A stretch of DNA of 64,000 nt from [Eubacterium] yurii (GTDB lineage: Bacteria; Bacillota; Clostridia; Peptostreptococcales; Filifactoraceae): assembly GCA_900167215.1 (NCBI GenBank), contig FUZS01000011.1, positions 1-64,000 on the forward strand, in the 5' to 3' direction. The number at the start of each line of letters is the position of its first letter. Positions within the stretch are counted from its first letter, which is position 1. Shown piece after piece: positions 45,036 to 54,116 of the stretch. A program made the position numbers and the translations under genes. Under the pieces are notes generated by a model. That model did not search any database. It had not been told where the DNA came from and was given only the letters and a program-made list of their open reading frames with translations.

Positions 45036-46050
45036 TCAACTCATCTCCTCCGCCTCTTGAGATTACTATTTCTCCGGCATCTTCCAATCTTCTTATGATG
45101 TTTACTATTGCCTGTTGCGCTTCTTCCACATCTCTTAGCCTTACAGGTCCCATAAAGTCTATATCTTCCTTTATCATCTCAGCCATACGCTTAGACATGT
45201 TAGAGAATATCAAGTCTGAAACTTCAGGAGTAGCACCTTTAAGGGCAACTGTAAGCTGTGTATTTTCAACTTCTCTGATAATTCTTTGGATGGCTGTAGA
45301 GTCAAGGTTGATGACATCTTCAAATACAAACATCTTCTTCTTGATTTCATCTGCAAGTTCAGCATCTGATTCCTCAAGATTTTCAATGATGTATTTTTCA
45401 GTACCCCTATCAACTGAGTTGAGTATCTCAACTATGGCATCTATACCGCCTGCCTTTGTATAGTCTTGCGTTACTATATTTGAAAGCTTCTTTTCAAGGA
45501 CTATCTCTACTTCCTTGATTATCTCAGGATAAGTCCTGTCCATAGTGGCTATTCTTCTTGCCACCTCTATCTGCTTTTCCTGAGTAAGTGATGATAGTAT
45601 CTGTCCTGATTTTTCATAGTCCAAGTACGAAAGTATCAGAGCTATGGTTTGAGGATGTTCATTTTGTATAAAGTTTGAAAGTTGAGAGGCCTCAGCCTTT
45701 TTTGCAAAGTCAAAAGGCTTTACCTGTAGTGAGGCAGTAAGTTTATTTATAACCTCAAATGCCTTTTCCTTACCAAGTGACTTTTCAAGGACTTCCTTGG
45801 CGTAGTTGATGCCTCCCTCAGATATATAGTCCTGAGCCACACACATATCGTAAAACTCTTCAAGTATCTCCTCTTTTATATCAGGGTCGACTTTCTTGAC
45901 ATTGGCAATCTCAAGCGTCATCTCTTCTATCTCTTCATCAGTCAAATGTTGATATAGTTTTGAAGAAAACTCAGGTCCCAGACTTATCATCAATATAGCC
46001 GCTTTTTGTTTTCCGTATAATTTTGATTTTTCCTGTTTGGCAGCTGCCAA
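45028..46050 (-). CDS. fliG: Flagellar motor switch protein FliG
   Basis: The 340-residue product has the three FliG domains. The middle domain holds the EHPQTIALILSYL motif and the C-terminal torque helix holds the charged stretch MFVFEDVINLD and VRLRDVEEAQQAI. It couples MotA to the rotor and sits on FliF. It starts 13 bases after fliF stops and overlaps fliH. Confidence 0.97.
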   Translation of the reverse strand: MAAAKQEKSKLYGKQKAAILMISLGPEFSSKLYQHLTDEEIEEMTLEIANVKKVDPDIKEEILEEFYDMCVAQDYISEGGINYAKEVLEKSLGKEKAFEVINKLTASLQVKPFDFAKKAEASQLSNFIQNEHPQTIALILSYLDYEKSGQILSSLTQEKQIEVARRIATMDRTYPEIIKEVEIVLEKKLSNIVTQDYTKAGGIDAIVEILNSVDRGTEKYIIENLEESDAELADEIKKKMFVFEDVINLDSTAIQRIIREVENTQLTVALKGATPEVSDLIFSNMSKRMAEMIKEDIDFMGPVRLRDVEEAQQAIVNIIRRLEDAGEIVISRGGGDELIG

Positions 46051-46062
46051 GACTCTCTCCCC

Positions 46063-47628
46063 CTACTCTTCTTCAATCCATGTTTTCAACAACTGTGTTA
46101 CTATTTCCGGATTTTTCTCTATCAAATCTTCGATGCTCTTTTTCTTTCCGGATTCTTTCATACCTATTTCTATTGCTTCTATTTCTTCCTGTTTCCATAT
46201 AGGACCGTTTTCTGATTTTTTTGCTTCATCCTTTTTCTTTTTCGCATTTGCTCGTCTAAGCATTGTAACAGTTAGTAGTACCAACGGTATTAAGGCTATT
46301 ACAGCTATTGCTATCCACTGCCACATAGGAATACTTCCCTGAGAATTTTTAGCTGACAAGTCTTCAGGCTTGTTGAAACTTTCAGCAAACACTTCTACAG
46401 CCTTAGTATCAAGTCCTGTAGCAGTAGTTATAAGATTGACTATCTGAGTCCTCTTTTCATCAGTCAACTCTCCGCCTTCAAGAGTATCCTTATTTAATAT
46501 TACGGATACAGTAACAGAGTCTATAGTTCCTCTTGCTTTTTCAACATTTTTTACTATTTCATTAAGTTCGTAGTTTACTGTACTTTCACTTCTATTGTAG
46601 TTTGAATTGCCATTTTCATCAACAGTAACATAGTTTGTAGTACCGCCTGCCTCGTTATTATTTGACGTTACACCCGGAGTACCCAAGGCGTTATTTTTAT
46701 TTTCGACCTGTTCTTTTTGTTGTTGTTCACTCCTTACCAGACCTGATGTCTCACCTTCTACAGGAGGTGAAAATGTCTTGGTTTGAGTAGTTTCATTGTC
46801 AAAATTGAGTTTTACTGAAACCATAACAGAAAAATTGTTATAGCCGAACATTGGAGCAAGGAAGTTTTGTAGGGAGTTTTCTATATCTCTTTTGACCTTT
46901 TCCTGCATCTCCAAGTTAGTTCCTGTCTGCATATTTGCATTTTGACCTGTAGCATTTTGGTTTAATATCTGTCCATTAGGTCCATGTATTGTAACATTTT
47001 GAGGTTCAAGTCCCTCTACTGAGCCTGCAACCATTGATGCTATACCGTTTATAGAGTCTTGAGAAAGCTGACTTCCGTTTTTGAGTATAAGCATTACACT
47101 TGCCTTTGGCTGTTGTTTATTTTCACTTAATACAAATTCCGAGTTTTTCGGTATTGCAAGAGTTACTTGTGCCTTTTCAACTGCCGGTATGGACTCTATA
47201 ATCGACGATATTTGATTGCTAAGCGCATATTGCTTAGCCGTATTTTTCTCATCATCACTCATAAACATTGAGTTCATGTTGATAAGATTTGAAAAATCAA
47301 ACTTCGCATTTGGTATATTTTGCCCTGCCAAGTCTATCATTATCTTATTTCTGCTACTTTCAGGAACAGAAATAGAGTTTTGACTGTCTACCTTATATTG
47401 CACTCCCATAGAGTCCAAAGACTGAGTAACCTTGCTCATAGTATTAAGGTCGAGATTGCTGTACAATGTTACATATTTTGTCCTTGTAAAATACATAATC
47501 ATAGATACCATAACAATCAGTATGAGCGCCATGGATATAGCTACAGTAATTATCTGTTTTTTTGTATACTTTTCAAGATAAGAATTTATGGAATTTCTTA
47601 CACTATTTATGTTTTCCAAAACATACAC
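46063..47628 (-). CDS. fliF: Flagellar MS-ring protein FliF
   Basis: The 521-residue membrane protein has two transmembrane helices (about 26-47 and 425-448). The periplasmic ring-building part contains VTLYSNLDLNTMSKVTQSLDSMGVQYKV and AQVTLAIPKNSEF, family signatures. The C-terminal cytoplasmic tail (KNPEIVTQLLKTWIEEE) binds FliG. It lies after fliE with a 57-base gap. Confidence 0.97.
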   Translation of the reverse strand: MYVLENINSVRNSINSYLEKYTKKQIITVAISMALILIVMVSMIMYFTRTKYVTLYSNLDLNTMSKVTQSLDSMGVQYKVDSQNSISVPESSRNKIMIDLAGQNIPNAKFDFSNLINMNSMFMSDDEKNTAKQYALSNQISSIIESIPAVEKAQVTLAIPKNSEFVLSENKQQPKASVMLILKNGSQLSQDSINGIASMVAGSVEGLEPQNVTIHGPNGQILNQNATGQNANMQTGTNLEMQEKVKRDIENSLQNFLAPMFGYNNFSVMVSVKLNFDNETTQTKTFSPPVEGETSGLVRSEQQQKEQVENKNNALGTPGVTSNNNEAGGTTNYVTVDENGNSNYNRSESTVNYELNEIVKNVEKARGTIDSVTVSVILNKDTLEGGELTDEKRTQIVNLITTATGLDTKAVEVFAESFNKPEDLSAKNSQGSIPMWQWIAIAVIALIPLVLLTVTMLRRANAKKKKDEAKKSENGPIWKQEEIEAIEIGMKESGKKKSIEDLIEKNPEIVTQLLKTWIEEE

Positions 47629-47685
47629 CTCTGTGAGTCTATTTATAAATTGAAAACACTGTTTTCAAATCTTCTTTTCATAATA

Positions 47686-47982
47686 CTATATCTGCAATCT
47701 TGTTATCTCTTTATATGCCTCTGTAACCTTAGAGATGACCTCTGTCAAAGCTTGATATTTCACGCTTGCTACTCCCTTAGCAATAGACAAGTCATGTATA
47801 TTTTCAAGTTCTCCTGATATCAACTGTCTTGTCAGCTGAGCCTCGTATTGTTTGGCGTCATTTACATCGTAAATAGCCTTTTTCAAAAAATCGGAAAAAC
47901 TTACATTGCTTTCCTTTTTTTCTTCAGCTATGTTTCTAATATTATTCAAGGGTAGAGTAGTATCTATTTTATTTATTATCAT
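47686..47982 (-). CDS. fliE: MS-ring/rod junction protein FliE
   Basis: The 98-residue protein has the FliE pattern SFSDFLKKAIYDVNDAKQYEAQLTRQLISGELENIHDLSIAKGVASVKYQALTEVISKVTEAYKEI. FliE links the MS ring and the rod and opens export. A good ribosome site (GGAGAT) precedes the ATG. It lies between flgC and fliF, the invariant order. Confidence 0.95.
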   Translation of the reverse strand: MIINKIDTTLPLNNIRNIAEEKKESNVSFSDFLKKAIYDVNDAKQYEAQLTRQLISGELENIHDLSIAKGVASVKYQALTEVISKVTEAYKEITRLQI

Positions 47983-47997
47983 CTTTTATCTCCAACA

Positions 47998-48435
47998 TTA
48001 TTTTCCTATATCTATAGCTTTTTGCAACATAGCCTTTGACGTATTTATCGCAGTTGCATTAGCTTCATAGGCTCTTTGTGCAGTAATCATATCTACCATT
48101 TCAGTTATCAGTTCAACATTTGGCATCTTAACATAGCCGTTTTCATCAGCATCCGGATGACCCGGGTCGTATCTCAGTTTGAAGTCACTCTTATCTTCAA
48201 CTATTCCCACGACTTCCACACCGCCTGTATCTTTTTTCCTCTTGTTTTCAAGGACTGATTTGAAAGAATTGTCTCCTTGCGCCTCCTTAAATACAGCGAC
48301 CTGTCTTTTATAAGGAAGTCCGTTTTTTGTCCTTGTAGTTTGAGCATTTGCTATATTTTTAGATATTATATCCATTCTCAAACGCTCTGCAGTAAGTGCT
48401 GTAGCATTTATATTCATTCCTGAAAATATAGACAT
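47998..48435 (-). CDS. flgC: Flagellar proximal rod protein FlgC
   Basis: The 145-residue protein has the rod-protein ends: the N-terminal GMNINATALTAERLRMDIISKNIANAQTT and C-terminal PNVELITEMVDMITAQRAYEANATAINTSKAMLQKAIDIGK. It forms the rod with FlgB and FliE. Its start overlaps the flgB stop by one base. Confidence 0.96.
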   Translation of the reverse strand: MSIFSGMNINATALTAERLRMDIISKNIANAQTTRTKNGLPYKRQVAVFKEAQGDNSFKSVLENKRKKDTGGVEVVGIVEDKSDFKLRYDPGHPDADENGYVKMPNVELITEMVDMITAQRAYEANATAINTSKAMLQKAIDIGK

Positions 48436-48836
48436 TATTTTCTTCCTCCTGTTATTCCGCTAATCACTGATTTGAAATAACTTGAAATCTGATCTGCAAC
48501 CATCGAATAGTTGATGTAGTTTTTCACGCTGTCCACTTCTTCAGTGTCCAAATTGACATTGTTGCCGTCTTCCCTTGTGCTGACAGAGTTATCAGTCGCA
48601 AGAAAAGGAGCTGTTCTTGAAGATGATGGTATTTCAATATGTCTTGTATTGGTAGTTGCACCCTTAAGATTTTGCTTATCATATGATGCAGTAAGATACT
48701 CTTCAAATTTTACATACTTTCTCTTATAGTTAGGAGTATTTACATTCGCTAAATTTGAACTTATACTTTCATTCCTCATACTGTAAGCGTCTAAGGCGGT
48801 CTTCATAGCGCTTAAATAGTCGTTGTTGATTCTCAT
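48435..48836 (-). CDS. flgB: Flagellar proximal rod protein FlgB
   Basis: The 133-residue protein begins with MKTALDAYSMRNESISSNLANVNTPNYKRKYVKFEEYL, the FlgB rod signature, and ends with a matching helix (VDSVKNYINYSMVADQISSYFKSV). It is the first gene of the early flagellar operon. The 174 bases upstream to rnpB must hold its promoter; a TTGTAA/TATAAA pair with a 19-base spacer (48881-48911) is the best I see, and it is weak. Confidence 0.95.
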   Translation of the reverse strand: MRINNDYLSAMKTALDAYSMRNESISSNLANVNTPNYKRKYVKFEEYLTASYDKQNLKGATTNTRHIEIPSSSRTAPFLATDNSVSTREDGNNVNLDTEEVDSVKNYINYSMVADQISSYFKSVISGITGGRK

Positions 48837-49010
48837 CCCTTATTCCTCATCATACTTGTAATCATAATAAACATATCTTTTTTATATCACATTTTTTTCA
48901 TATTTTTACAAAAAAAATGTACCCTCATAATTATATAACATCTGAATAAATTTTACTATAAAAATTTAAAAATTTATAATACAAAATACCTAATTAATAA
49001 GTTGTAAAAA

Positions 49011-49346
49011 ATGAGCAAGTCTATAAGCCGAGTTCAGTATCAAACAGTCATCTATCTACTGTCACTGTTGCCAATGACATCAAGCGACCTACCTTTTGGA
49101 TTAAAGCGAGCAACTTTAGTTTTTACATCCTTCTTGGTCTTGCTTCCGGTGGGGTTTACATAACAATGCAGTCGCCTGCATTTTGGTAAGCTCTTACCTT
49201 ACCTTTCCATCCTTACCCGATGTTCGGGCGGTTTATTTCTGTTGCACTTGCCTTGGAGTCGCCTCCACCGGACGTTATCCGGCACCGTGCTCTGCGAAGC
49301 TCGGACTTTCCTCATATATTAAATATGCGACTGTCTGACTTACTCA
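49011..49346 (-). ncRNA. rnpB: RNase P RNA
   Basis: On the minus strand the conserved RNase P core is plain: GAGGAAAGTCCGAGC near the 5' end, CGGTGCCGGATAACGTCCGG, GGCGACTCCAAGGCAAGTGCAACAGAAA (split in the text of the gene by short helices), the CCGCCCGAACATCGGGTAAGG block and a 3' part ending ACTGAACTCGGCTTATAGAC. The ends pair as helix P1 (GAGTAAGTC with GACTTGCTC), which fixes the limits to within a few bases. A T run follows. It processes the 5' ends of tRNAs. The rest of the gene-free stretch 48837-49546 shows nothing further. Confidence 0.95.
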
Positions 49347-49546
49347 ATTTTTCAACCAAAAATACTCTAAAAGTACTAAGTACCTTAAAAGCACAAAATA
49401 CCAATGTATCTTAGACTTTGAGTTTTTTATTTTTTTTACACAAATGTAAAGTATTTGTAATTATATTATATTTTTAAAATTATTTCAACCTTCATATACA
49501 ATATTTTTAAATTTTATAGTCCAATTATATATATCGGCAAAAATTC

Positions 49547-50029
49547 CTAAATCATCAATATTTTTTCTAATAATACCACTGCTTGCGATGAAATACCCTC
49601 TTTTCTTCCTTCAAAGCCTAATTTTTCAGTTGTAGTTGCCTTTACAGATACATCATCAACAGAAATTTCAAGCACAGAGGCAATATTTATCCTCATTTGA
49701 TATATATATGGTCTCATTTTCGGTTCTTGCGCTATTATTATGCTGTCTATATTTCCTATTTTATAGTTATTTTCTTTAAATTTTTTTCTTAATTCAGCAA
49801 GTAAAATCAAAGAGTCTATATCCTTGTACTCACTGTCAGTATCCGGAAACAGACTCCCTATATCTCCTATGCTCAGCGCTCCACATATTGCATCTATAAT
49901 TGCATGCGTAAGCACATCAGCATCAGAATGTCCGGCAAGCCCTTTTTCATAAGGAATGTCAACACCGCCTATTATAAGTTTTCTTCCCTCTTCAAACTTG
50001 TGCACATCATATCCTATACCTACTCTCAT
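49547..50029 (-). CDS. ispF: 2-C-methyl-D-erythritol 2,4-cyclodiphosphate synthase
   Basis: IspF makes the cyclic diphosphate in the non-mevalonate isoprenoid pathway. The 160-residue product has [12 protein letters not shown] (zinc ligands Asp and His), [17 protein letters not shown] (catalytic Asp and zinc His), [12 protein letters not shown], and the C-terminal [18 protein letters not shown] place the start at the ATG at 50029 with GGGGGTT in front; an ATG four codons upstream lacks a ribosome site. An intergenic repeat begins 15 bases upstream. It stands without other isoprenoid genes. Confidence 0.96.
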   Translation of the reverse strand: MRVGIGYDVHKFEEGRKLIIGGVDIPYEKGLAGHSDADVLTHAIIDAICGALSIGDIGSLFPDTDSEYKDIDSLILLAELRKKFKENNYKIGNIDSIIIAQEPKMRPYIYQMRINIASVLEISVDDVSVKATTTEKLGFEGRKEGISSQAVVLLEKILMI

Positions 50030-50043
50030 AATAACCCCCATCT

Positions 50044-50163
50044 TATACTAAAATCTAATAAAATATATTTAGCAAATTCATAATACAGCCGTAAATCATA
50101 TGTTTTTTTAATCCTTTGATGAATATTATCCATAGATTAAACAGATATTTGTATTACAGTTTA
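50044..50163. repeat. MITE-like intergenic repeat (copy E)
   Basis: It begins TATACTAAAATCTAATAAAA immediately before ispF, in the same orientation as the right part of copy D, and keeps AAATCATATG and the CTTTGATGAATATTATCC / TAGATTAAA blocks. The right inverted end is not recognisable. It probably carries or displaces the ispF promoter region. Confidence 0.6.
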
Positions 50164-50230
50164 TTTTTATAAAATTTTACTTTATTATTTTTTAATACCA
50201 TATCTTCCCTAATTTTTTAAAAAATACTCA

Positions 50231-50288
50231 AAAAAATAAGACAATCCAATAATATCTGCATAATTTTTTGAATTGTCTTATTTTTTTG
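50231..50288 (-). terminator. Terminator of the penicillin-binding protein gene
   Basis: AATAAGACAAT and ATTGTCTTATT form a perfect 11-base stem around a long AT loop, flanked by A and T runs on both sides, so it could act on either strand. It lies about 100 bases after the stop codon at 50389. Confidence 0.75.
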
Positions 50289-50388
50289 TATATTATTTAA
50301 TTTTTTTGTTTAACCCTTAATATTTACCATTTAGCTCTTACATTTAGCATTTGATATTTGATAATATCAATATATTTTATTTAAATTT

Positions 50389-52593
50389 TTACTTCAAGTC
50401 TACGGTAACTCTGAAATTCTTATCCACCAATGCACCCGACTTAGGATTTTGATTAAACACCTTTCCACTACCTGTAAAATTATATTTCAGTTCTAAGTTG
50501 TCAAGTAATACCTGTGCCTGCTCCTTTGTCATTCCTATGAGATTCGGCATAGTCATACTTGTCTTCGTATCAGATGCCATGTAAAGCATTACTTTGGATC
50601 TTGGTTCCACCATCTCCCCTGCACTTGGGAAGCTACTTACAACATGAGATTTTTCTTCAACTACTACACCCTGTTCAAATGTAGGAACAAGATTCATAGA
50701 TTGAAGCATTTCAGTAGCCTGTGTATAAGACATATTCTTAAGTTCAGGTACTTGAAGAGTCTTTTGACTGTTGTTTTCATCTATCTTAACATTTTGATTT
50801 ATTCCAAGATATTTGAGCGTTCCTTCAAGCACATTTCTTGCTATAGGAGCTGCAGATTCACTACCTGACTGAGTACCCTCACGTGGCTCATCTATTACTA
50901 TGAGCAAGGTTATCTGCGGATCTTCCACAGGGGCTATCGCTACGAAGGTACAGATGAACTTAGTAGCTGAATATGCCTTTTCTCCTTCAACAACCTTGTT
51001 GGCACTTCCTGTCTTACCTGCAATTCTATAGCCATCTATCCTTGCTTTTTTTCCTGAACCGTTATTTACTACAGATTCCATAAGATTAAGCAAAGTAGCT
51101 GATGTCTGACTTGATATTACTTGTTTTACAGTCTTTGTCTGAGTCTTTGATATTACATTATTTTCCTCATCCAAAAGAGCCTTTACTATATTGGGCTCTA
51201 CCAACTTACCGCCATTTCCTATTGCATTTACAGCAGTTATAAGCTGTATAGGGGTTACCGCTATACCTTGACCGTAACTCATATTGGCAAGCTCCATAGG
51301 TCCAAGTGTCGATAGAGGTCTAACGGAACCGGGCTCTTCCCCGGGAAGATTTATATTAGTAGTCTGTCCGAATCCGAAAGCATGGACGTAATTGAGGAGC
51401 ATTTCTCCTCCCAACCTTTGTCCCAATTGTACAAATACTGTATTTACCGACTGTTCTATAGCCCTTTTAAAAGTAATTGTACCAAAAGGTCTTGGAGTCC
51501 AGTTTTTAAGTTTTTGACCTGCAACTTCTATATATCCGTTATCAACAAAATATTCTTCACTTGATACCTTCCCTTCTTCAAGAGCTGTAGCAGATGTGAA
51601 GAGCTTAAAAGGTGAACCCGGTTCAAAGATGTTGTTTACAGACGGATTACGCCACATCTTGTATATTATCTTCATCTTCTCCTCTTCACTTGGAGCTTCT
51701 TTCATCAGATTGGCATAATAATCATATGCCGCCTCTCTTGGAAGATTCGGATTATAGTCAGGTACTGTAGACATAGCCAAAATATTCCCTGTCTTTGTCT
51801 CCATTAATATACCTGATACAGATTTCGGTGTGTATTCCACGTATGCATTTCTAAGTGCCCTTTCCATATTGTGTTGCAAAACTTCATCTATGGTAAGCAT
51901 TACGTTCTTACCGTTTATCTCTTTTTGGTATTCCTTGTCTTTTACAGATATGTTTTGACCGTTTGCATCTTTTACATAGACCTTCTTACCGGGTATACCC
52001 TTGAGCTGCAAGTCCATAGACGCTTCTATACCTGCAAGACCTACATTGTTACCTGAAGTATGCCCAAGTACATAGGATGCGAAGTTACCATAAGGATATT
52101 CCCTTCTTGATTTTTCATCAAACCATGTATTTGGAATATCTTTTTCACGCAGTTTTTTCATATGATCAAGACTTACATTTTGAAGAAGGATTGTACGATC
52201 TTCCTTAAGATTAAGCTTTTCTTTGAGCTTTTTCCTGTCTACATCCGGAACAGCCGATGCAATCTTGTCTATGACTTCATCCTTCCCCTTATCATCCTTA
52301 GGTACTCTGGTAAGCTCTATCCAATAATCATAAATAGGTATACTTACAGCCAGTTCCTTTCCACCTGAGTCATATATGGTGCCTCTTGTCGGCATGATTA
52401 TCTCTTCTTTAAACTGTTGTCTCTTTGCCATGTTGCTATATTCTTCATGTTTGACAACCATCAAATCACCCAAACGATATATTATATATATCATCAAAAT
52501 TATAAAAATCCATATACTGATTTTCAGTCTATTTATCACCAATTTATTGTAATTTACTTTTCTTTTCTTTTTCATAGCTTTTTCATCTTCCAT
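50389..52593 (-). CDS. Class B penicillin-binding protein (SpoVD/FtsI type) with PASTA domains
   Basis: The 734-residue protein has an N-terminal transmembrane helix (about 25-47), a dimerisation domain, a transpeptidase domain with the active-site Ser in EPGSPFK near residue 325, SVN in EQSVNTVF and KTG in AGKTGSANK near 523, and two C-terminal PASTA domains (about 610-670 and 675-733). It cross-links peptidoglycan for septum or spore cortex. The usual STFK box reads SPFK. SpoVD-like domain order does not prove sporulation; a cell-division role is equally possible. Confidence 0.92.
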   Translation of the reverse strand: MEDEKAMKKKRKVNYNKLVINRLKISIWIFIILMIYIIYRLGDLMVVKHEEYSNMAKRQQFKEEIIMPTRGTIYDSGGKELAVSIPIYDYWIELTRVPKDDKGKDEVIDKIASAVPDVDRKKLKEKLNLKEDRTILLQNVSLDHMKKLREKDIPNTWFDEKSRREYPYGNFASYVLGHTSGNNVGLAGIEASMDLQLKGIPGKKVYVKDANGQNISVKDKEYQKEINGKNVMLTIDEVLQHNMERALRNAYVEYTPKSVSGILMETKTGNILAMSTVPDYNPNLPREAAYDYYANLMKEAPSEEEKMKIIYKMWRNPSVNNIFEPGSPFKLFTSATALEEGKVSSEEYFVDNGYIEVAGQKLKNWTPRPFGTITFKRAIEQSVNTVFVQLGQRLGGEMLLNYVHAFGFGQTTNINLPGEEPGSVRPLSTLGPMELANMSYGQGIAVTPIQLITAVNAIGNGGKLVEPNIVKALLDEENNVISKTQTKTVKQVISSQTSATLLNLMESVVNNGSGKKARIDGYRIAGKTGSANKVVEGEKAYSATKFICTFVAIAPVEDPQITLLIVIDEPREGTQSGSESAAPIARNVLEGTLKYLGINQNVKIDENNSQKTLQVPELKNMSYTQATEMLQSMNLVPTFEQGVVVEEKSHVVSSFPSAGEMVEPRSKVMLYMASDTKTSMTMPNLIGMTKEQAQVLLDNLELKYNFTGSGKVFNQNPKSGALVDKNFRVTVDLK

Positions 52594-52692
52594 TTAAAGA
52601 GTTACAAAACAGTCAGTTTTTTCAATAAATCTATCTAATATTATAGATAATACTAAACTCTATTTAAATTATGGATTATATTAATTCTATAC

Positions 52693-52783
52693 TTCTAATA
52701 CTTTATAGGCTATTCTTAGTTAATAAATATTTAGCGTATCATTTTTTATGAAATATTTCCATTATTCTATTAGATTTTAGTAT
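52693..52783. repeat. MITE-like intergenic repeat, partial (copy F)
   Basis: The right end CTATTAGATTTTAGTATA matches copy B, and TCTAATACTTTATAG resembles its inner part, but the centre has diverged. It lies in the gene-free stretch 52594-53054 between the penicillin-binding protein gene and the fliD operon terminator. Apart from this and the terminator at 52931, I see nothing in that stretch. Confidence 0.45.
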
Positions 52784-52930
52784 AATACTAAACTTACATA
52801 AAATTTTCCTTATATATTATACCATAAATTTATTAAAATGGTATAAATTTATAGTTAAAATTCCTTAATTGTAAAGTGAAAAACTTAACTTCACTTCATT
52901 TTGGACTAAAATTTGAGTTAATATGCACAG

Positions 52931-52957
52931 AAAAGCTCCCTGTATTAAGAGAGCTAT
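52931..52957 (-). terminator. Terminator of the fliD-fliS-flgN-yjfB operon
   Basis: On the minus strand AGCTCTC and GGGAGCT form a stem with a nine-base loop (one G-T pair), followed by TTTTC. It lies about 100 bases after the yjfB stop codon. The T run is short. Confidence 0.6.
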
Positions 52958-53054
52958 TTATATAAATATTTATATTGTGAGAAAACTTATTTTTATTTTT
53001 AGAAAACAAATTTTTAAAACCTATATATTTTATAAACCTATCAATTTAAAAAAC

Positions 53055-53240
53055 TTATATTCTTGTATTTACATTCGAGCCTATTGCAGGGTTGATTGAC
53101 AACTCAAGCTCTTTTATCTCGTCAAGCAATGCTGACGATTGTTGCTTAGTTACATCCATAGCTTTTTTCAGTACAGATATACCTACATCATTTGAAAGTT
53201 TAAGATTGTTTATATCTACCGCTAAAGCAGTTACATCCAT
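53055..53240 (-). CDS. YjfB-type putative motility protein
   Basis: The 61-residue protein belongs to the small YjfB family (opening MDVTALAVDINNLKLSNDVGISVLKKAMD, ending in INPAIGSNVNTRI). B. subtilis yjfB is sigma-D dependent, and its exact role is not known. Here it ends the fliD-fliS-flgN unit, eight bases behind the preceding gene, which supports a motility function. Confidence 0.8.
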   Translation of the reverse strand: MDVTALAVDINNLKLSNDVGISVLKKAMDVTKQQSSALLDEIKELELSINPAIGSNVNTRI

Positions 53241-53248
53241 ATTTCCTC

Positions 53249-53713
53249 CTACTGTTTTTCGTCAATGAATATACCGAAATTATCCTTTGTAACCTTTTGC
53301 ATATTGTCCATGGAATACTTGTCATTTATCACTCTCTTGTTCTTACTTTTTCTTATTTCCTCTCTTAGAGTGTCAGTTTCCTTGAACAATATAGGCATTA
53401 TTTTTTCATCTATAATCTTGGCTCTTCCTATGACTTCTTTTATTTCCTGGATAAATATACCTAAGTCTGGATATTTGGTAATTTCCACATCAAATTCAGG
53501 CAGTTTTTTTATTTCTTCAAAAAGCGTAACGAACTGTTCATCGAGCAAACTTATATCGTCTATTATATCTTGCCTTTTATCTATCAACTCAGTAAAGGCA
53601 TCGAAGTCCTCTTTTTCCACATAAGCTTCCATCTGCAAGCTCAAATCAAGTATATCCTTGGATAGGGAAAGCTTATTTTTCGTGATATCTGTCAATTTTT
53701 GAAATGCATTCAT
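53249..53713 (-). CDS. FlgN/FliT-like flagellar chaperone
   Basis: The 154-residue, wholly helical protein (MNAFQKLTDITKNKLSLSKDILDL, then DKRQDIIDDISLLDEQF) has the shape of FlgN and FliT export chaperones, which keep hook-filament junction proteins or FliD unfolded. Sequence alone does not decide between them. The ATG at 53713 is chosen because GGAAAGG precedes it and because upstream codons lie inside fliS. It overlaps the fliS stop by four bases. Confidence 0.7.
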   Translation of the reverse strand: MNAFQKLTDITKNKLSLSKDILDLSLQMEAYVEKEDFDAFTELIDKRQDIIDDISLLDEQFVTLFEEIKKLPEFDVEITKYPDLGIFIQEIKEVIGRAKIIDEKIMPILFKETDTLREEIRKSKNKRVINDKYSMDNMQKVTKDNFGIFIDEKQ

Positions 53714-54096
53714 TGTTGACCTTTCCTTACTATAATCATAGCCTCTTTCCATCCGTCTCTCAAGTCTACTATGACCATCTTAGCATCGTCTACAAATTCT
53801 TCCTTCTTTTGTATATTAGCATCTATCAGTCTGCTCAATGCGAAGTCGTAAAGCATATGGAAATTTTTTGATATTTCCACGTCCATATTGAGTGTTGAGT
53901 CCAGCTCTGTGATTATATTTTGTGCCTTTATCAAGTTTTCATTGGCTTTTTGAATATTTTTTTCCTGTATTCCTATTTTTGCCAAGTTCATAAATTTTAT
54001 ACAGCCATCGTATAACATCAGTGTTATCTCTTCCTTTGACGCTGTATTAATCGAATTTTCCTTGTACTTTTGATATGGATTTGATATCAATATCAT
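53710..54096 (-). CDS. fliS: Flagellin chaperone FliS
   Basis: The 128-residue helical protein has the FliS blocks NPYQKYKENSINTASKEEITLMLYDGCIKFMNLAKIGI and the later ITELDSTLNMDVEISKNFHMLYDFALSRLIDAN. FliS holds flagellin for export and in Bacillus also partners FliW/CsrA control. Flagellin itself is not in the window. It starts 20 bases after fliD ends. Confidence 0.95.
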   Translation of the reverse strand: MILISNPYQKYKENSINTASKEEITLMLYDGCIKFMNLAKIGIQEKNIQKANENLIKAQNIITELDSTLNMDVEISKNFHMLYDFALSRLIDANIQKKEEFVDDAKMVIVDLRDGWKEAMIIVRKGQQ

Positions 54097-54116
54097 TACC
54101 TCCGAATTATTTTAAA

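Noticed and set aside
49220-49414. 64-codon plus-strand frame
   Set aside because: It lies opposite RNase P RNA, whose conserved core and P1 pairing explain the sequence.
50389-52593. SpoVD-like protein as proof of sporulation
   Set aside because: Domain order with PASTA is shared by division proteins, and no sporulation genes are present in the window.
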